Shown here: in pieces, positions 35,601 to 45,703 of the stretch
Position numbering within the stretch: the first letter of the stretch is position 1
Layout: each line of letters starts with the position of its first letter
DNA from: Pseudomonas fortuita
Lineage (GTDB): Bacteria > Pseudomonadota > Gammaproteobacteria > Pseudomonadales > Pseudomonadaceae
Direction: 5' to 3'
Length of the DNA: 64,000 nucleotides
NCBI RefSeq assembly: GCF_026898135.2
Contig: NZ_CP114035.2
Coordinates: 3,017,501 to 3,081,500 of the forward strand
Translations under genes and position numbers: made by a program
The notes under the pieces: model-generated
The model's database searches: none
Seen by the model: only the letters and a program-made list of their open reading frames with translations
Told to the model about the DNA's origin: nothing

Positions 35601-36489
35601 TCCCACAGTGACCGCGCAGGCTTCTGGATTTTGAGTAAGACAGCAGGGCCAAGTTGACTCGCTAGGCATGTATAAACTGCGCTGGCGGCCAATCTGCATA
35701 CCCTGTGCAGAGCCACTGTCTCGCACAAAGGCTGAAAGCGAGCGCGGTCACTGTGGGAGCGGGCTTGCCCCGCGAACACGGGCGAAGCCCGTGCCATCCA
35801 CCGTGCTGGATTCTTCGCGGCTAAAGCCGCTCCCACAGTGACCGCGCAGGCTTCTGGATTTTGAGTCAGACAGCAGGGCCAGGTTGACTCGCTAGGCAGG
35901 TATAAACTGCGCTGGCGGCCAATCTGCATACCCTGTGCAGAGCCACTGTCTCGCACAAAGGCTAAAAGCGAGCGCGGTCACTGTGGGAGCGGGCTTGCCC
36001 CGCGAACACGGGCGAAGCCCGTGCCATCCACCGTGCAGGATTCTTCGCGGCTAAAGCCGCTCCCACAGTGACCGCGCAGGCTTCTGGATTTTGAGTAAGA
36101 CAGCAGGGCCAAGTTGACTCGCTAGGCAGGTATAAACTGCGCTGGCGGCCAATCTGCATACCCTGTGCAGAGCCACTGTCTCGCACAAAGGCTGAAAGCG
36201 AGCGCGGTCACTGTGGGAGCGGGCTTGCCCCGCGAACACGGGCGAAGCCCGTGCCATCCACCGTGCTGTATTCTTCGCGGCTAAAGCCGCTCCCACAGTG
36301 ACCGCGCAGGCTTCTGGATTTTGAGTCAGACAGCAGGGCCAGGTTGACTCGCTAGGCAGGTATAAACTGCGCTGGCGGCCAATCTGCATACCCTGTGCAG
36401 AGCCACTGTCTCGCACAAAGGCTGAAAGCGAGCGCGGTCACTGTGGGAGCGGGCTTGCCCCGCGAACACGGGCGAAGCCCGTGCCATCC
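35601..36489. repeat. Exact 230-bp tandem array of REP pairs, 3.9 copies
   Basis: Copies begin at 35601, 35831, 36061 and 36291, each with TCCCACAGTGACCGCGC; the last is cut at about 199 bp. Each unit holds a core of about 160 bp bounded by the inverted repeat TCCCACAGTGACCGCGC / GCGCGGTCACTGTGGGA (continuing into REP arms), followed by a complete REP (GCGGGCTTGCCCCGCGAAC). Reading frames across it are repeats, not genes. Sequence variants alternate between copies: GAGTAAGA in the 1st and 3rd, GAGTCAGA in the 2nd and 4th. This fills the ~950 bp between the DksA-like stub and the lrp gene. Confidence 0.95.
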
Positions 36490-36498
36490 TGCAGGTCG

Positions 36499-36939
36499 TC
36501 AGGCACCCTGCCGGTCGATATCACGGCGCAGGACCACCGACGTGGTAATGTCATCCACGGATTCGTGCCGTGCCACGTTGTCGCGTACCTGGTTGAGGTC
36601 GTCGATCGTCCGGGTCTCCACTTCAACCACCAGGTCAAGCTGGCCGCTCACCGAGGAAACCCGCCGCACGCGTGCGTCCGTGGCCAACTGGTCGAGCAGC
36701 CCCATGGCAGGCGTGCGCTGCAATGTCACCAGCAAGATCGCGCGTATCACATTGGCATCTATTTCGCCGATATCCGCCCGATAACCGCGAATGACCCCGC
36801 TGCGTTCAAGGTTGGCGACGCGCTCGGTCGTGGCGCTTCTGGAAAGGCCTATGCGGCCGGCTAATGCCTTCAGCGCAATGCGCGCGTCCTTCGAAAGTAC
36901 TTCAAGAATCTCACGATCTTTTGCGTCCAGCTCACGCAT
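36499..36939 (-). CDS. Lrp/AsnC-family regulator, copy 1 of a pair
   Basis: 146 residues. HTH KDREILEVLSKDARIALKAL and GLSRSATTERVANLERSGVI; RAM ligand domain with VRRVSSVSGQLDLVVEVET. It is divergent from the 1015-residue fusion gene with 142 nt between starts, and a perfect inverted repeat at 36964-36991 lies directly before its start. By eye about 80% identical, and of identical length, to the regulator at 40181-40621 beyond the fusion gene. Confidence 0.92.
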   Translation of the reverse strand: MRELDAKDREILEVLSKDARIALKALAGRIGLSRSATTERVANLERSGVIRGYRADIGEIDANVIRAILLVTLQRTPAMGLLDQLATDARVRRVSSVSGQLDLVVEVETRTIDDLNQVRDNVARHESVDDITTSVVLRRDIDRQGA

Positions 36940-36963
36940 TGCACCACCTGATTAGCTTGCCGT

Positions 36964-36991
36964 CATTATGCCGGTCGGAACCGGCATAATG
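36964..36991. promoter_or_regulatory. Perfect inverted repeat, candidate Lrp operator
   Basis: Arms CATTATGCCGG and CCGGCATAATG (11 bp) around TCGGAA. It is located 24 nt before the lrp start and 90 nt before the fusion gene, so it can control both. Confidence 0.7.
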
Positions 36992-37081
36992 CCTGTTGAT
37001 CCCGACGGTATGCAGGGTGTCGGTTTCGGTGGTGCATGACAAGCTATTGAAAAACAATTTGCTCGCTCGGAACGTGATGAC

Positions 37082-40000
37082 ATGACAGACCTTTCCCACC
37101 CGGCACCTCGGTTTTCGGCAAGCGAAGCCGAGGGCCTTGCAAAAGATTTCTTCAATGTCTCTGGCACTGCCACGCCCCTGGATGGGGAGCGTGATCGCAA
37201 TTACCGGCTGGAGACTGGCCTGGATGCAGGCTGGATACTGAAAATCGTCAATGCCAGCGAACCCAGGGTGGAAAGCGAGTTCCAAACCGCGCTGCTTGAT
37301 CACCTGGCCGTGCACGGCGCGCATTTGCGCGTGCCTCACTTGCGGGCCAGCATGGCTGGCGACTACCTGCCATCGGTGACCAGTGCCACAGGTGAAACGC
37401 ACGCGGTACGCCTGGTCAGCTGGTTGGCCGGTACGCCACTTGCCGAGGCCAGGCGCTCATTCGCCCTGATGAAAAACTTCGGTCGGGCACTCGGTGAACT
37501 CGACCGCGCACTGCAGGGCTTCATGCACCCGGGTGCCGTCCGCGACCTTGACTGGGATCTGCGCCATGCTGCGCGCTCCCGGTCGCGCCTGCACTTCATC
37601 AAGAGCCCTGAACGCCGGGCCATTGTCGAGCGCTTCATCACCCGGTTTGAACAGACCGTACAGCCCAAGCTGGCGTCCCTCCGGGCGCAGGTGATTCACA
37701 ACGACGCCAACGACTGGAACATCCTGGTCGATGCCGAAACCACCAGTACCGTGACGGGCTTCATCGACTTTGGCGATGCCGTGCATACCGTGCTGATTGC
37801 CGAGGTCGCGATTGCCAGCGCGTACGCCATTCTGGACATGGACGACCCGATCGGCGCTGCTGCTGCGCTGGCCGCCGGTTTCCACGAGACATACCCGTTG
37901 CAGGCGCAAGAGCTTGATGTGTTGTTCAACCTGATCGCCATGCGCCTGGTCGTCAGCGTCACGTTCTCCGCTTCCCGGCAGGATCAGACAGAGCACAACC
38001 CCTACCTGGCGATCAGTGAAGCGCCTGCCTGGCGCCTGCTGGAACAACTCGACTCGATGAACCCACGGCTGGCCACCGGCATACTGCGCAAGGCCTGTGG
38101 TTTCGATGCCATCGAAGGCGCGGGTGATGTCCGCCGCTGGATTGCGGACAACCACAAATCCTTCGCCGACCTGGTGCGCCCGTCCGCCGCCATCCTCAAC
38201 AAGGTGATTGCACCGTTTGGTGACGCCACCCACGAGATGACCATCGCCTCGGCTGAGCAGCGCCCTGCAGATGCAACCCGTTGGTGGGAAGCGTTTTCTG
38301 CTGCTCACCAGGTGCCATTGGCCATCGGGCCATGGGGGGAGTTGCGCACCATCTACACTGACAGCGCGTTCGAGTCCCGTTTCATCAAAGGGCAGCGCCG
38401 CACACTGCATGTCGGTGTCGACCTGGTGATGCCAGCGGGTACGCCGTTGTACGCACCGGTCGCTGGCACTGTCAGAAGTGTGGAGGTTGAACCAGACCCG
38501 CTGGGGTATGGTGGCCTGGTGATGATCGAGCACACGCCACCCGGTTGCCCGCCATTTCTGACCCTGTGGGGGCACATGGCCCATGAAGCGCTCAGCCGCT
38601 TGAAAGCCGGTGACAAGCTCGAAGCCGGCGACTTGGTCGGTTACATGGGCACCGATCATGAAAACGGCGGCTGGATTCCCCACCTGCACCTGCAGATGAC
38701 CACCGATACCCAGCTGAGTGCGAGCGAGGTCATTGGCGTGGGTGAGCCCGAGTACCAGGAGGTATGGGCCGACCTGTTCCCCGATGCCTCGGCCTTGGCG
38801 GGTATCCCGCCAGAGACCTACACCCAGCAAGGGATGACCAAGGCCCAGATTATTGCCAAGCGCAAGGATCTGCTGCTACCTAACCTGTCAATTTCGTACA
38901 CCGACCCGATCAAGTTCGTGCGTGGTGATGGCGTATGGCTGATCGACAACTTCGGGCGCGCCTACCTGGACTGCTTCAACAACGTGTGCCACCTGGGCCA
39001 TAGCCATCCCGACGTGGTCGAGGCCTTGACCCGCCAGGCTGCGCTACTCAACACCAACACCCGTTACCTGCACGACAACATCGTCGAGTACGCCGAACGC
39101 CTGACCGGTACCCTGCCAGAGGGTCTTTGCGTAGCGTCCTTTGGTTGTTCGGGGAGTGAAGCCAACAGCCTGATGCTGCGCATGGCGCGCAACTACACAG
39201 GCAGTGACCAGGCGATCGTGCTGGACTGGGCTTACCACGGCACCACGCAAGAACTCATCGACCTTAGCCCTTACAAGTACAAGCGCAAGGCCGGCAAGGG
39301 CAGGGCGGCACATGTTCACGAGGCGATGGTCCCGGACAGCTACTACGCGCCCGGGCACTGGCCAGTGGAAGAGCATGGCAAGCGTTTTGCCGAGTCGGTC
39401 GCAGAGCAGCTGGATGCCATACGCAAGGCAGGCAAGGGCCCAGGCTTCTTCCTTGCCGAGTCGATCCCCAGCGTGGCGGGGCAGGTGTTCCTGCCTGACA
39501 ACTACCTCAAGGAGGTCTACGCCATGGTTCGCGCCGAGGGTGGGCTTTGCCTGGCCGATGAGGTACAGGTCGGGTTCGGCCGCGTCGGTAGCCACTGGTG
39601 GGCATTCGAGACCCAGGGCGTGGTGCCGGATGCCGTCACCATGGGCAAACCGATTGGTAACGGCCACCCGATGTCGGCGGTTGTCACCACGCGTGAGGTT
39701 GCCGATGCCTTCAATAATGGGATGGAGTATTTCAATACCTTCGCCGGCAACCCTGTGTCGTGCGCGGTAGGCCTGGCGGTGCTCAATGCAATCGAGCGCG
39801 ACCAGTTGAAAGAAAATGCCTTGAGTGTTGGTAACTACCTGCTCGATGGGTTCCGCAAGCTTCAGCAGCAATTCGATGTGATTGGTGATGTGCGCGGGCT
39901 TGGGCTTTTCCTCGGCATCGTCCTGGTCACCGACCGCAAGTCGAAGGCGCCGGCCACGTCCCTGGCCCGGAAAGTGGCTGATGGCGCCAGGGAACGCGGC

Positions 40001-40129
40001 GTATTGATCGGCACTGAAGGCCCGCATGACAACGTGCTGAAAATGCGGCCATCGATGATTTTCAGCCGGGCCAATGCCGACTTCCTCCTCGACGTGCTGA
40101 AAGACAGCTTTACCGCAGCACTGAAGTAG
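37082..40129 (+). CDS. Three-domain fusion: APH-type kinase, M23 metallopeptidase-like domain, class-III aminotransferase-fold lyase
   Basis: 1015 residues. (a) About 1-330: aminoglycoside phosphotransferase/hydroxylysine-kinase fold with catalytic loop HNDANDWN (D208) and metal motif FIDFGD (D229). (b) About 425-570: M23 (LytM) domain with the zinc-ligand pattern intact, H443-xxx-D447 and H534-L-H536. (c) About 590-1015: PLP class-III aminotransferase fold with Lys856 in [10 protein letters not shown]. Relatives of (a) and (c) in animals are hydroxylysine kinase and the phospho-amine lyases AGXT2L1/2, which remove phosphate from phosphohydroxylysine or phosphoethanolamine. I infer a kinase-lyase acting on a hydroxylated amine, perhaps freed by or bound to the M23 domain. 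No signal peptide is seen. An amino-acid-type ABC importer lies downstream. Confidence 0.88.
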   Translation: MTDLSHPAPRFSASEAEGLAKDFFNVSGTATPLDGERDRNYRLETGLDAGWILKIVNASEPRVESEFQTALLDHLAVHGAHLRVPHLRASMAGDYLPSVTSATGETHAVRLVSWLAGTPLAEARRSFALMKNFGRALGELDRALQGFMHPGAVRDLDWDLRHAARSRSRLHFIKSPERRAIVERFITRFEQTVQPKLASLRAQVIHNDANDWNILVDAETTSTVTGFIDFGDAVHTVLIAEVAIASAYAILDMDDPIGAAAALAAGFHETYPLQAQELDVLFNLIAMRLVVSVTFSASRQDQTEHNPYLAISEAPAWRLLEQLDSMNPRLATGILRKACGFDAIEGAGDVRRWIADNHKSFADLVRPSAAILNKVIAPFGDATHEMTIASAEQRPADATRWWEAFSAAHQVPLAIGPWGELRTIYTDSAFESRFIKGQRRTLHVGVDLVMPAGTPLYAPVAGTVRSVEVEPDPLGYGGLVMIEHTPPGCPPFLTLWGHMAHEALSRLKAGDKLEAGDLVGYMGTDHENGGWIPHLHLQMTTDTQLSASEVIGVGEPEYQEVWADLFPDASALAGIPPETYTQQGMTKAQIIAKRKDLLLPNLSISYTDPIKFVRGDGVWLIDNFGRAYLDCFNNVCHLGHSHPDVVEALTRQAALLNTNTRYLHDNIVEYAERLTGTLPEGLCVASFGCSGSEANSLMLRMARNYTGSDQAIVLDWAYHGTTQELIDLSPYKYKRKAGKGRAAHVHEAMVPDSYYAPGHWPVEEHGKRFAESVAEQLDAIRKAGKGPGFFLAESIPSVAGQVFLPDNYLKEVYAMVRAEGGLCLADEVQVGFGRVGSHWWAFETQGVVPDAVTMGKPIGNGHPMSAVVTTREVADAFNNGMEYFNTFAGNPVSCAVGLAVLNAIERDQLKENALSVGNYLLDGFRKLQQQFDVIGDVRGLGLFLGIVLVTDRKSKAPATSLARKVADGARERGVLIGTEGPHDNVLKMRPSMIFSRANADFLLDVLKDSFTAALK

Positions 40130-40151
40130 CTTTTGTAGACTACGCGGTCTT

Positions 40152-40180
40152 TGCAGGCGCGACACAAGGCCGCGCCTGCA
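40152..40180. terminator. Stem-loop between the fusion gene and lrp copy 2
   Basis: Perfect 10-bp GC-rich arms TGCAGGCGCG and CGCGCCTGCA with a 9-nt loop, 22 nt after the fusion stop and touching the convergent lrp stop. Probably bidirectional, although no U tract follows. Confidence 0.6.
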
Positions 40181-40621
40181 TCACGCCTTCTGCCGGTCTA
40201 TGTCACGCCGCAGCACTACCGCGGTGGTGATGTCGTCTACAGAGTCGTGGCACGCCACGGCGTCCCGTACACGGTTCAAGTCATCAATCGTCCGTGCTTC
40301 GACCTCGACTATCAGGTCGAGCTGCCCGCTGACCGATGAAACCCGTTTCACTTGGGCGTTCTGTGCCAGAAGGTCCAACAGCCCAAGTGCCGGTGTACGT
40401 TTCAGCGCTACCAGGATGATTGCCCGTATGACATTGGCATCGATTTCACCGATGTCGGCGCGATATCCGCGAATGACCCCACTACGCTCCAGTTGCAAAA
40501 CCCGCTCGCTGGTGGCACTTCTTGACAGGCCAACTCTTGCAGCCAGCGCTTTGAGTGCCACACGTGCTTCCTTGGAGAGTATTTCGAGGATTTCCCGATC
40601 TTTGACGTCTAATTCGCGCAA
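40181..40621 (-). CDS. Lrp/AsnC-family regulator, copy 2 of a pair
   Basis: 146 residues from a TTG start at 40621. GGGAG lies 9 nt upstream, and the protein then begins LRELDVKDREILEIL, exactly aligned with the MRELDAKDREILEVL of copy 1; the longer upstream reading frame has no homology. HTH GLSRSATSERVLQLERSGVI and RAM domain VKRVSSVSGQLDLIVEVEA. It is divergent from the ABC transporter operon with 287 nt between starts. The rare TTG start may lower its level compared with copy 1. Confidence 0.92.
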   Translation of the reverse strand: MRELDVKDREILEILSKEARVALKALAARVGLSRSATSERVLQLERSGVIRGYRADIGEIDANVIRAIILVALKRTPALGLLDLLAQNAQVKRVSSVSGQLDLIVEVEARTIDDLNRVRDAVACHDSVDDITTAVVLRRDIDRQKA

Positions 40622-40760
40622 TGCTGACACTCCCGCCTGATCACCGGTAAATGACCGGCTGCCCCGGTAAAGTGCAGGGGGCAAACCAGCCGAGTACTCG
40701 CTTGTTTTTAGTGCATCGCCAGACACTACTCCAGTTATTCCAAAGCCCGAAGTAGCGCCG

Positions 40761-40790
40761 ACACTATGTCGGCCGATTCCGGCAATGTGC
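40761..40790. promoter_or_regulatory. Imperfect inverted repeat resembling the 36964 site
   Basis: ACACTATGTCGG, CCGATT, CCGGCAATGTGC: the same spacing of 6 nt and a near copy of the right arm CCGGCATAATG. It lies between lrp copy 2 and the binding-protein gene. A possible shared operator; about 8 of 12 arm positions pair. Confidence 0.5.
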
Positions 40791-40908
40791 CACCCGAACA
40801 CGCACATTGCAGGGTGATTTCAAGGTTTTAGTGTGCAAAGCTCTCAGTGAAGGTTGGGACTTCAGCGCCCAGGACAATAAGAAATAGAAACTTCCAAGGA
40901 GTGCCTCG

Positions 40909-41697
40909 ATGCTGGCAAGAAAAACCAGGATGCTACTGGCTTCCACCGCTGTTGCAGCGGCTGCATTATTTTCTCACGGCATGGCGCACGCCGATGATTT
41001 GCAGGCCGTTCAACATTCAAAAGTACTGCGCGTGGCAATGAGTGGCCAATACTCTCCGTTCAGTTTCGCCAATGAAAAGAATGAAATTGTCGGTTTCGAC
41101 GCCTCCATTGGTGAAGCACTCGCCCAGCGTCTGGGTGTGAATATAAAAATTATCACCACACCGTTTGACGGCATTATCGCCGGGCTGCTGGCCAAGAAGT
41201 ATGACGCTGTCATTGCCTCGATGACCATTACCCCCGAGCGGCTGAAAGCCGTCGACTTCGTGGGCCCTTATTACCATGCAGGCCGTACCATCGGCGTCAA
41301 GGAAGACTCTTCGATCAAGGGGCTTGATGACCTGAAGGATGTCACCGTTGGCGTTACGTTGGGTGACTCGCATGACAAATGGGCGCGTAATCGCGGCAAT
41401 CTTAAAGTGCGCACCTATAAAGGCTTACCGGAAATGCTGGTGGACCTGGAAGCCGGTCGTATCGACGCGGTAGTGATGGACAGTATTCCGGTCATGGTTG
41501 CGGTAAAAGAGACCGGGCAGAAGGTGCGGATCATCAGCCTGCCGGACGAGCAGGGTGGCCGTGAAGGCCTGGGCATTGCCATTCGCAGAAACAACCCTGA
41601 ACTCAAGGCCCAGTTGCAGAAGGCGCTGGACGAGATTCTGGCCGATGGCACCTATAAAGAAATCTCCATGAAATGGGTGGGTAGCGATATTCGCTGA
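40909..41697 (+). CDS. ABC transporter substrate-binding protein (family 3)
   Basis: 262 residues with a Sec signal (residues 5-27, cleavage near AHA-DDL). Family 3 core: KVLRVAMSGQYSPFSFANEK, then GFDASIGEALAQRLGVNIKI, and YDAVIASMTITPERLKAVDF. First gene of a four-gene importer operon. Because the fusion enzyme and its regulators are next door, the ligand may be a hydroxylated amino acid or amine; that is inference. Confidence 0.92.
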   Translation: MLARKTRMLLASTAVAAAALFSHGMAHADDLQAVQHSKVLRVAMSGQYSPFSFANEKNEIVGFDASIGEALAQRLGVNIKIITTPFDGIIAGLLAKKYDAVIASMTITPERLKAVDFVGPYYHAGRTIGVKEDSSIKGLDDLKDVTVGVTLGDSHDKWARNRGNLKVRTYKGLPEMLVDLEAGRIDAVVMDSIPVMVAVKETGQKVRIISLPDEQGGREGLGIAIRRNNPELKAQLQKALDEILADGTYKEISMKWVGSDIR

Positions 41698-41762
41698 TGC
41701 ACACCTGGAGTGGCCTGACCGACAGGTTGGGCCGGGTTGGCTGAATTCTGTGAGTGGTTTTT

Positions 41763-42410
41763 ATGGACCTGTCATTGATCCATCGCACCTACCCGTTCTT
41801 TCTGGAATCCGCCTGGGTAACTGTGCAGATCTCGTTGCTGTCACTCTTACTGGGTTTACTCCTTGCAATCGTTCTGGTGGCGTGCCGGTTATCGCCATTT
41901 ATTCTCTTGCGGTGGGCAGCCAAAATCTACGTCAGTGTCTTTCGCGGTACACCCTGCCTGGTGCAGTTATTCATTATCTATTTTGGTGGGCCACAAATAG
42001 GTATTGAGCTTGAGCCGTTTGCTGCTGCGGTGATCGGTTTAGGCATGAATATAGCGGCGTATATGTCGGAGTCCATTCGAGGGGCTATCGATAATGTCGA
42101 CCCGGGCCAGGAGGAGGGCGCACGGTCGATTGGCTTCAGCCGCAGCCAGACGCTGTTGTTCATCATCATTCCCCAGGCAATGAAGCTGATGATCAGGCCG
42201 CTTGGCGTAAATGCTATCGGCCTGATCAAGGGTTCTGCCCTGGTGTCGGCCATTTCGGTGGTCGAACTGACTTACACCGCGCAGCGCTTCATCAGTTCAA
42301 CCTACAAACCGTTCGAGATATTCATGGTGTCGGCGCTGCTTTATATCGTCATGGTCTACGCGGTCAAGTACCTGGTGGAAGTGCTGGACCGGCGCTACGC
42401 AACCCAGTGA
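41763..42410 (+). CDS. Amino acid ABC transporter permease 1
   Basis: 215 residues from the ATG at 41763 (an in-frame GTG at 41754 is possible). HisM/GlnP-like, with about five membrane segments and the EAA loop AIDNVDPGQEEGARSIGFSR. It pairs with the second permease to form a heterodimeric channel. Confidence 0.9.
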   Translation: MDLSLIHRTYPFFLESAWVTVQISLLSLLLGLLLAIVLVACRLSPFILLRWAAKIYVSVFRGTPCLVQLFIIYFGGPQIGIELEPFAAAVIGLGMNIAAYMSESIRGAIDNVDPGQEEGARSIGFSRSQTLLFIIIPQAMKLMIRPLGVNAIGLIKGSALVSAISVVELTYTAQRFISSTYKPFEIFMVSALLYIVMVYAVKYLVEVLDRRYATQ

Positions 42411-42419
42411 GGAGTGCCA

Positions 42420-43079
42420 GTGGAAGGGTTCAACCTGAGTGTCATCACGCCTTACTATGAAATGCTGGCAACCGGTCTGTGGTGGACGGTTGTCATGTTT
42501 CTCTGTTCCAGCGTCATCAGCCTGATGGTGGGCGTGTTATTCGCCTTGATCGACCTGTATGCGCCGAAAGCCATGGCACTGCCTGTGCGTTTCGTGACCT
42601 GGCTGTTGATGGGCACGCCATTGTTGCTGCAACTGTATCTGATCTATTACGGGCTGGTTCAGGTGGGTATCGATATTCCGGCGCTGGCTGCGGGGATAAT
42701 CGGGCTAAGCCTGCATTTTGCGGTGTACAACGCCGAGGTGATCAAGTCCGGGATCGAGGCGGTCGACCCAGGCCAGATAGAGGGCGCGCGCTCGATTGGC
42801 CTTAGCAAAGCCATGACCCAGCGCTACATCATTGTTCCGCAGGCGCTCAGAAAAACCATTGCGCCACTGGGGAACAACCTCATTGTGTTGCTGAAGGACA
42901 CTTCACTGGTGTCGATCATCGGTATTGCCGAACTCGTCTACAGCGCCCAATTGGCTGTCAGCGAAACGTATAGCCCCTTTGAGTTCTATATAGCCGTCGC
43001 AGTGATCTACTACGTGGCCAATCTGGTACTCGAGGCGGGGTTGCATCTTATTGAAGCCAAGGTCGAGATGTCACGATGA
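42420..43079 (+). CDS. Amino acid ABC transporter permease 2
   Basis: 219 residues from the GTG at 42420, which AGGAG precedes by 5 nt; a GTG at 42414 overlaps that ribosome site. EAA loop [20 protein letters not shown]. The stop overlaps the ATPase start by 4 nt. Confidence 0.9.
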   Translation: MEGFNLSVITPYYEMLATGLWWTVVMFLCSSVISLMVGVLFALIDLYAPKAMALPVRFVTWLLMGTPLLLQLYLIYYGLVQVGIDIPALAAGIIGLSLHFAVYNAEVIKSGIEAVDPGQIEGARSIGLSKAMTQRYIIVPQALRKTIAPLGNNLIVLLKDTSLVSIIGIAELVYSAQLAVSETYSPFEFYIAVAVIYYVANLVLEAGLHLIEAKVEMSR

Positions 43080-43846
43080 ACAACAACGCTATGGTAGAAG
43101 TGAAGGGCGCTCGCAAAGCCTACGGCACACTTGAGGTGCTCAAGGGCATCGACCTGTCGGTCTCGCGTGGGCAGATCTTCGCTATCATCGGCCCGAGTGG
43201 CTCTGGCAAAAGTACCCTGCTGCGATCGATCAACCATCTCGAAGTGCTCAATGGCGGTGAAATCTGGCTGGATGGTGCTCAGGTCAACCGGCCCTTGAAA
43301 GGCCGCGCCTTCGAGCAGCACATCAACCGGGTGCGCCAGCAGATGGGCATGGTGTTTCAACACTTCAATCTGTTCCCGCACCTCACCGTCTGTGAAAACG
43401 TCGCGATAGGGCCTGTGAAGCTCAAAGGCTACTCGAAAAGTGCGGCCAGAGCGCTGGCCCTGGAGTACCTGCAAAAGGTCGGGCTGGAAAACAAGATTGA
43501 CGAATATCCGTCGCGCTTGTCCGGTGGGCAGAAGCAGCGCGTGGCCATTGCCCGGGCGTTGGCCATGCAACCCAAGGTGATGTTGTTCGATGAAGCGACC
43601 TCAGCCCTGGACCCGGAGCTTGTGGAAGAGGTGAACCTGGTCATGAAGCAACTGGCGGCCGAGCACATGACCATGTTGATCGTCACGCATGAGATGCGCT
43701 TTGCCGGCGAGGTTGCTGACCAGATCGTATTCATGGATGGCGGGGTTGTTGTGGAACAAGGGGCTCCGGGGGACATCCTGAGGAACCCGGTGCAGGATCG
43801 TACCCGGGCTTTTTTGAAGAAGCATTTGCAAGCCGACCCTTTGTAA
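43076..43846 (+). CDS. Amino acid ABC transporter ATP-binding protein
   Basis: 256 residues. Walker [10 protein letters not shown] loop [15 protein letters not shown], signature [15 protein letters not shown], Walker [13 protein letters not shown] and switch region IVTHEMRF. The Walker B has EAT instead of the common EPT, a tolerated variant. Last gene of the importer operon. The next gene, etfA, is convergent, 35 nt away. Confidence 0.93.
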   Translation: MNNNAMVEVKGARKAYGTLEVLKGIDLSVSRGQIFAIIGPSGSGKSTLLRSINHLEVLNGGEIWLDGAQVNRPLKGRAFEQHINRVRQQMGMVFQHFNLFPHLTVCENVAIGPVKLKGYSKSAARALALEYLQKVGLENKIDEYPSRLSGGQKQRVAIARALAMQPKVMLFDEATSALDPELVEEVNLVMKQLAAEHMTMLIVTHEMRFAGEVADQIVFMDGGVVVEQGAPGDILRNPVQDRTRAFLKKHLQADPL

Positions 43847-43881
43847 GAGGGCCGGGCTTCTTCAAAAACCAGGCAGGCGGG

Positions 43882-44823
43882 TCAGGCCAGCTTTTCCAGC
43901 TCTGGCACCGCTTCGAACAGGTCAGCGACCAGGCCGTAGTCGGCCACCTGGAAGATCGGCGCTTCTTCGTCCTTGTTGATCGCAACGATCACTTTGGAGT
44001 CTTTCATGCCGGCCAGGTGCTGGATCGCGCCGGAGATACCGACGGCGATATACAGCTGTGGCGCAACGATCTTGCCGGTCTGGCCGACCTGCATGTCGTT
44101 CGGCACGAAGCCTGCGTCGACCGCAGCACGCGAAGCGCCGACGGCCGCGCCAAGCTTGTCGGCCAGGCTGTACAGGTGCTTGAAGTTGTCACCGTTACCC
44201 ATGCCGCGGCCGCCGGAAACGACGATCTTGGCAGCGGTCAGTTCCGGGCGGTCGGACTTGGCCAGCTCTTCACCGACAAAGGCCGAGATACCGGCGTTGT
44301 GCGCGGCACCCACCGCTTCAACAGCGGCCGAGCCACCTTCGGCGGCGACTGGGTCGAAGCCGGTGGTACGCACGGTGATGACCTTGACCGAAGCGCTCGA
44401 TTGCACGGTGGCAATGGCGTTACCGGCATAGATCGGGCGCTTGAAGGTGTCGGCGGACTCGACCGAGATGATCTCGGAGATCTGGTCCACATCCAGCAGT
44501 GCGGCAACGCGTGGCAGGATGTTCTTGCCGTTGGTGGTGGCCGGGGCCAGCACGTGGCTGTAACCGTTGGCCAACTCGACAATCAGCGGCGCCACGTTCT
44601 CCGGCAGGACGTGTGCGTAAGCTGCGTTGTCGGCAACCAGCACTTTCGCCACACCCGCGATCTTGGCAGCAGACTCGGCAATGCCACCGACGTTCTGGCC
44701 AGCGACCAGCACGTGCACATCACCACCGATCTTGGCAGCTGCGGCAACAGTGTTCAGGGTAGACGGTGCTACTGCACCGTTCTCAGGACCTTGTAGAAGG
44801 TCAGCGACAACCAGGACAGTCAT
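43882..44823 (-). CDS. etfA: Electron transfer flavoprotein alpha subunit
   Basis: 313 residues. The C-terminal FAD domain holds [20 protein letters not shown], then [20 protein letters not shown] and [13 protein letters not shown]. With EtfB it accepts electrons from acyl-CoA dehydrogenases and hands them to ETF-ubiquinone oxidoreductase. The start abuts the etfB stop directly. Highly biased codon use fits a well-expressed housekeeping gene. Confidence 0.97.
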   Translation of the reverse strand: MTVLVVADLLQGPENGAVAPSTLNTVAAAAKIGGDVHVLVAGQNVGGIAESAAKIAGVAKVLVADNAAYAHVLPENVAPLIVELANGYSHVLAPATTNGKNILPRVAALLDVDQISEIISVESADTFKRPIYAGNAIATVQSSASVKVITVRTTGFDPVAAEGGSAAVEAVGAAHNAGISAFVGEELAKSDRPELTAAKIVVSGGRGMGNGDNFKHLYSLADKLGAAVGASRAAVDAGFVPNDMQVGQTGKIVAPQLYIAVGISGAIQHLAGMKDSKVIVAINKDEEAPIFQVADYGLVADLFEAVPELEKLA

Positions 44824-45573
44824 TCAGATCACCTTCGCTTCGTTCTTCAGCTTCTCGACCAGCTCGGCCACCGACTTGACTTTGATACCCGCGCTGCGGG
44901 CAGCCGGCGCTTCGACTTTCAGGGTCTTGTTGGTGGAGGCGAGCGAAACGCCCAGATCGTCAGGCTTGACGGTCTCCAGCGGTTTCTTCTTGGCCTTCAT
45001 GATGTTCGGCAGCGACGCATAGCGTGGCTCGTTCAGGCGCAGGTCGGTGGTGACGATGGCTGGCAGGTTCAGCGATACGGTCTGCAGGCCGCCATCGATT
45101 TCACGGGTGACATTCAGGTTGTCGCCGGCGACTTCCACCTTGGAGGCGAAGGTGCCCTGGGCGTAGCCGGTCAGCGCAGCCAGCATCTGGCCGGTCTGGT
45201 TGTTGTCGCTGTCGATGGCCTGCTTGCCAAGGATGACCAGCTGAGGCTGCTCCTTGTCGACAACGGCTTTCAGCGCCTTGGCCACCGCCAGGGAGTTCAG
45301 CTCGTCAGCGGCTTCTACCAGGATGGCACGGTCGGCACCCAGGGCCAGGGCGGTACGCAGTTGCTCCTGGGCAAAGGTCGGGCCGACGGAAACGACAACG
45401 ATCTCGGTCGCAACGCCTTTTTCCTTCAGGCGTACGGCCTCTTCCACGGCGATTTCGCAGAAGGGGTTCATGGACATCTTGACGTTAGTAAGGTCGACGC
45501 CGGAGTTGTCCGCCTTGACGCGAACCTTGACGTTGTAGTCGACCACTCGTTTGACGCTTACCAGTATCCTCAT
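44824..45573 (-). CDS. etfB: Electron transfer flavoprotein beta subunit
   Basis: 249 residues from the ATG at 45573 ([20 protein letters not shown]). ETF beta features: [23 protein letters not shown]-site strand [20 protein letters not shown] and C-terminal [16 protein letters not shown]. Co-transcribed with etfA. A 16-bp site shared with the steroid-type cluster (45655-45670) lies 82 nt upstream. Confidence 0.97.
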   Translation of the reverse strand: MRILVSVKRVVDYNVKVRVKADNSGVDLTNVKMSMNPFCEIAVEEAVRLKEKGVATEIVVVSVGPTFAQEQLRTALALGADRAILVEAADELNSLAVAKALKAVVDKEQPQLVILGKQAIDSDNNQTGQMLAALTGYAQGTFASKVEVAGDNLNVTREIDGGLQTVSLNLPAIVTTDLRLNEPRYASLPNIMKAKKKPLETVKPDDLGVSLASTNKTLKVEAPAARSAGIKVKSVAELVEKLKNEAKVI

Positions 45574-45654
45574 AAGCTCTCCAGTCATTGATATTGCGAA
45601 CGCGGGGCAGCGGGTGTCTGACAATGACGGTAACGTAGGGAATGTGCGGGTGGA

Positions 45655-45670
45655 TCGTCCGTTTCAACTA
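45655..45670. promoter_or_regulatory. Candidate operator, site E (etfB promoter)
   Basis: TCGTCCGTTTCAACTA, one base from the consensus TMGTCCRYTNNGACGA derived from the four other sites (51825, 51856, 55114, 63559). It is 82 nt before etfB. Confidence 0.55.
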
Positions 45671-45703
45671 GTTGATCGGCGATTGTGCGCCAGTGCTCAG
45701 GTT

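Noticed and set aside
35552..36416. Repeated small frames starting MRDSGSAQGMQIG
   Set aside because: They are the 230-bp tandem repeat read in one frame; they have no ribosome sites and run through REP palindromes.
35601..36489. CRISPR array
   Set aside because: Unit length 230 bp with identical intervening sequence; there are no unique spacers and no cas genes.
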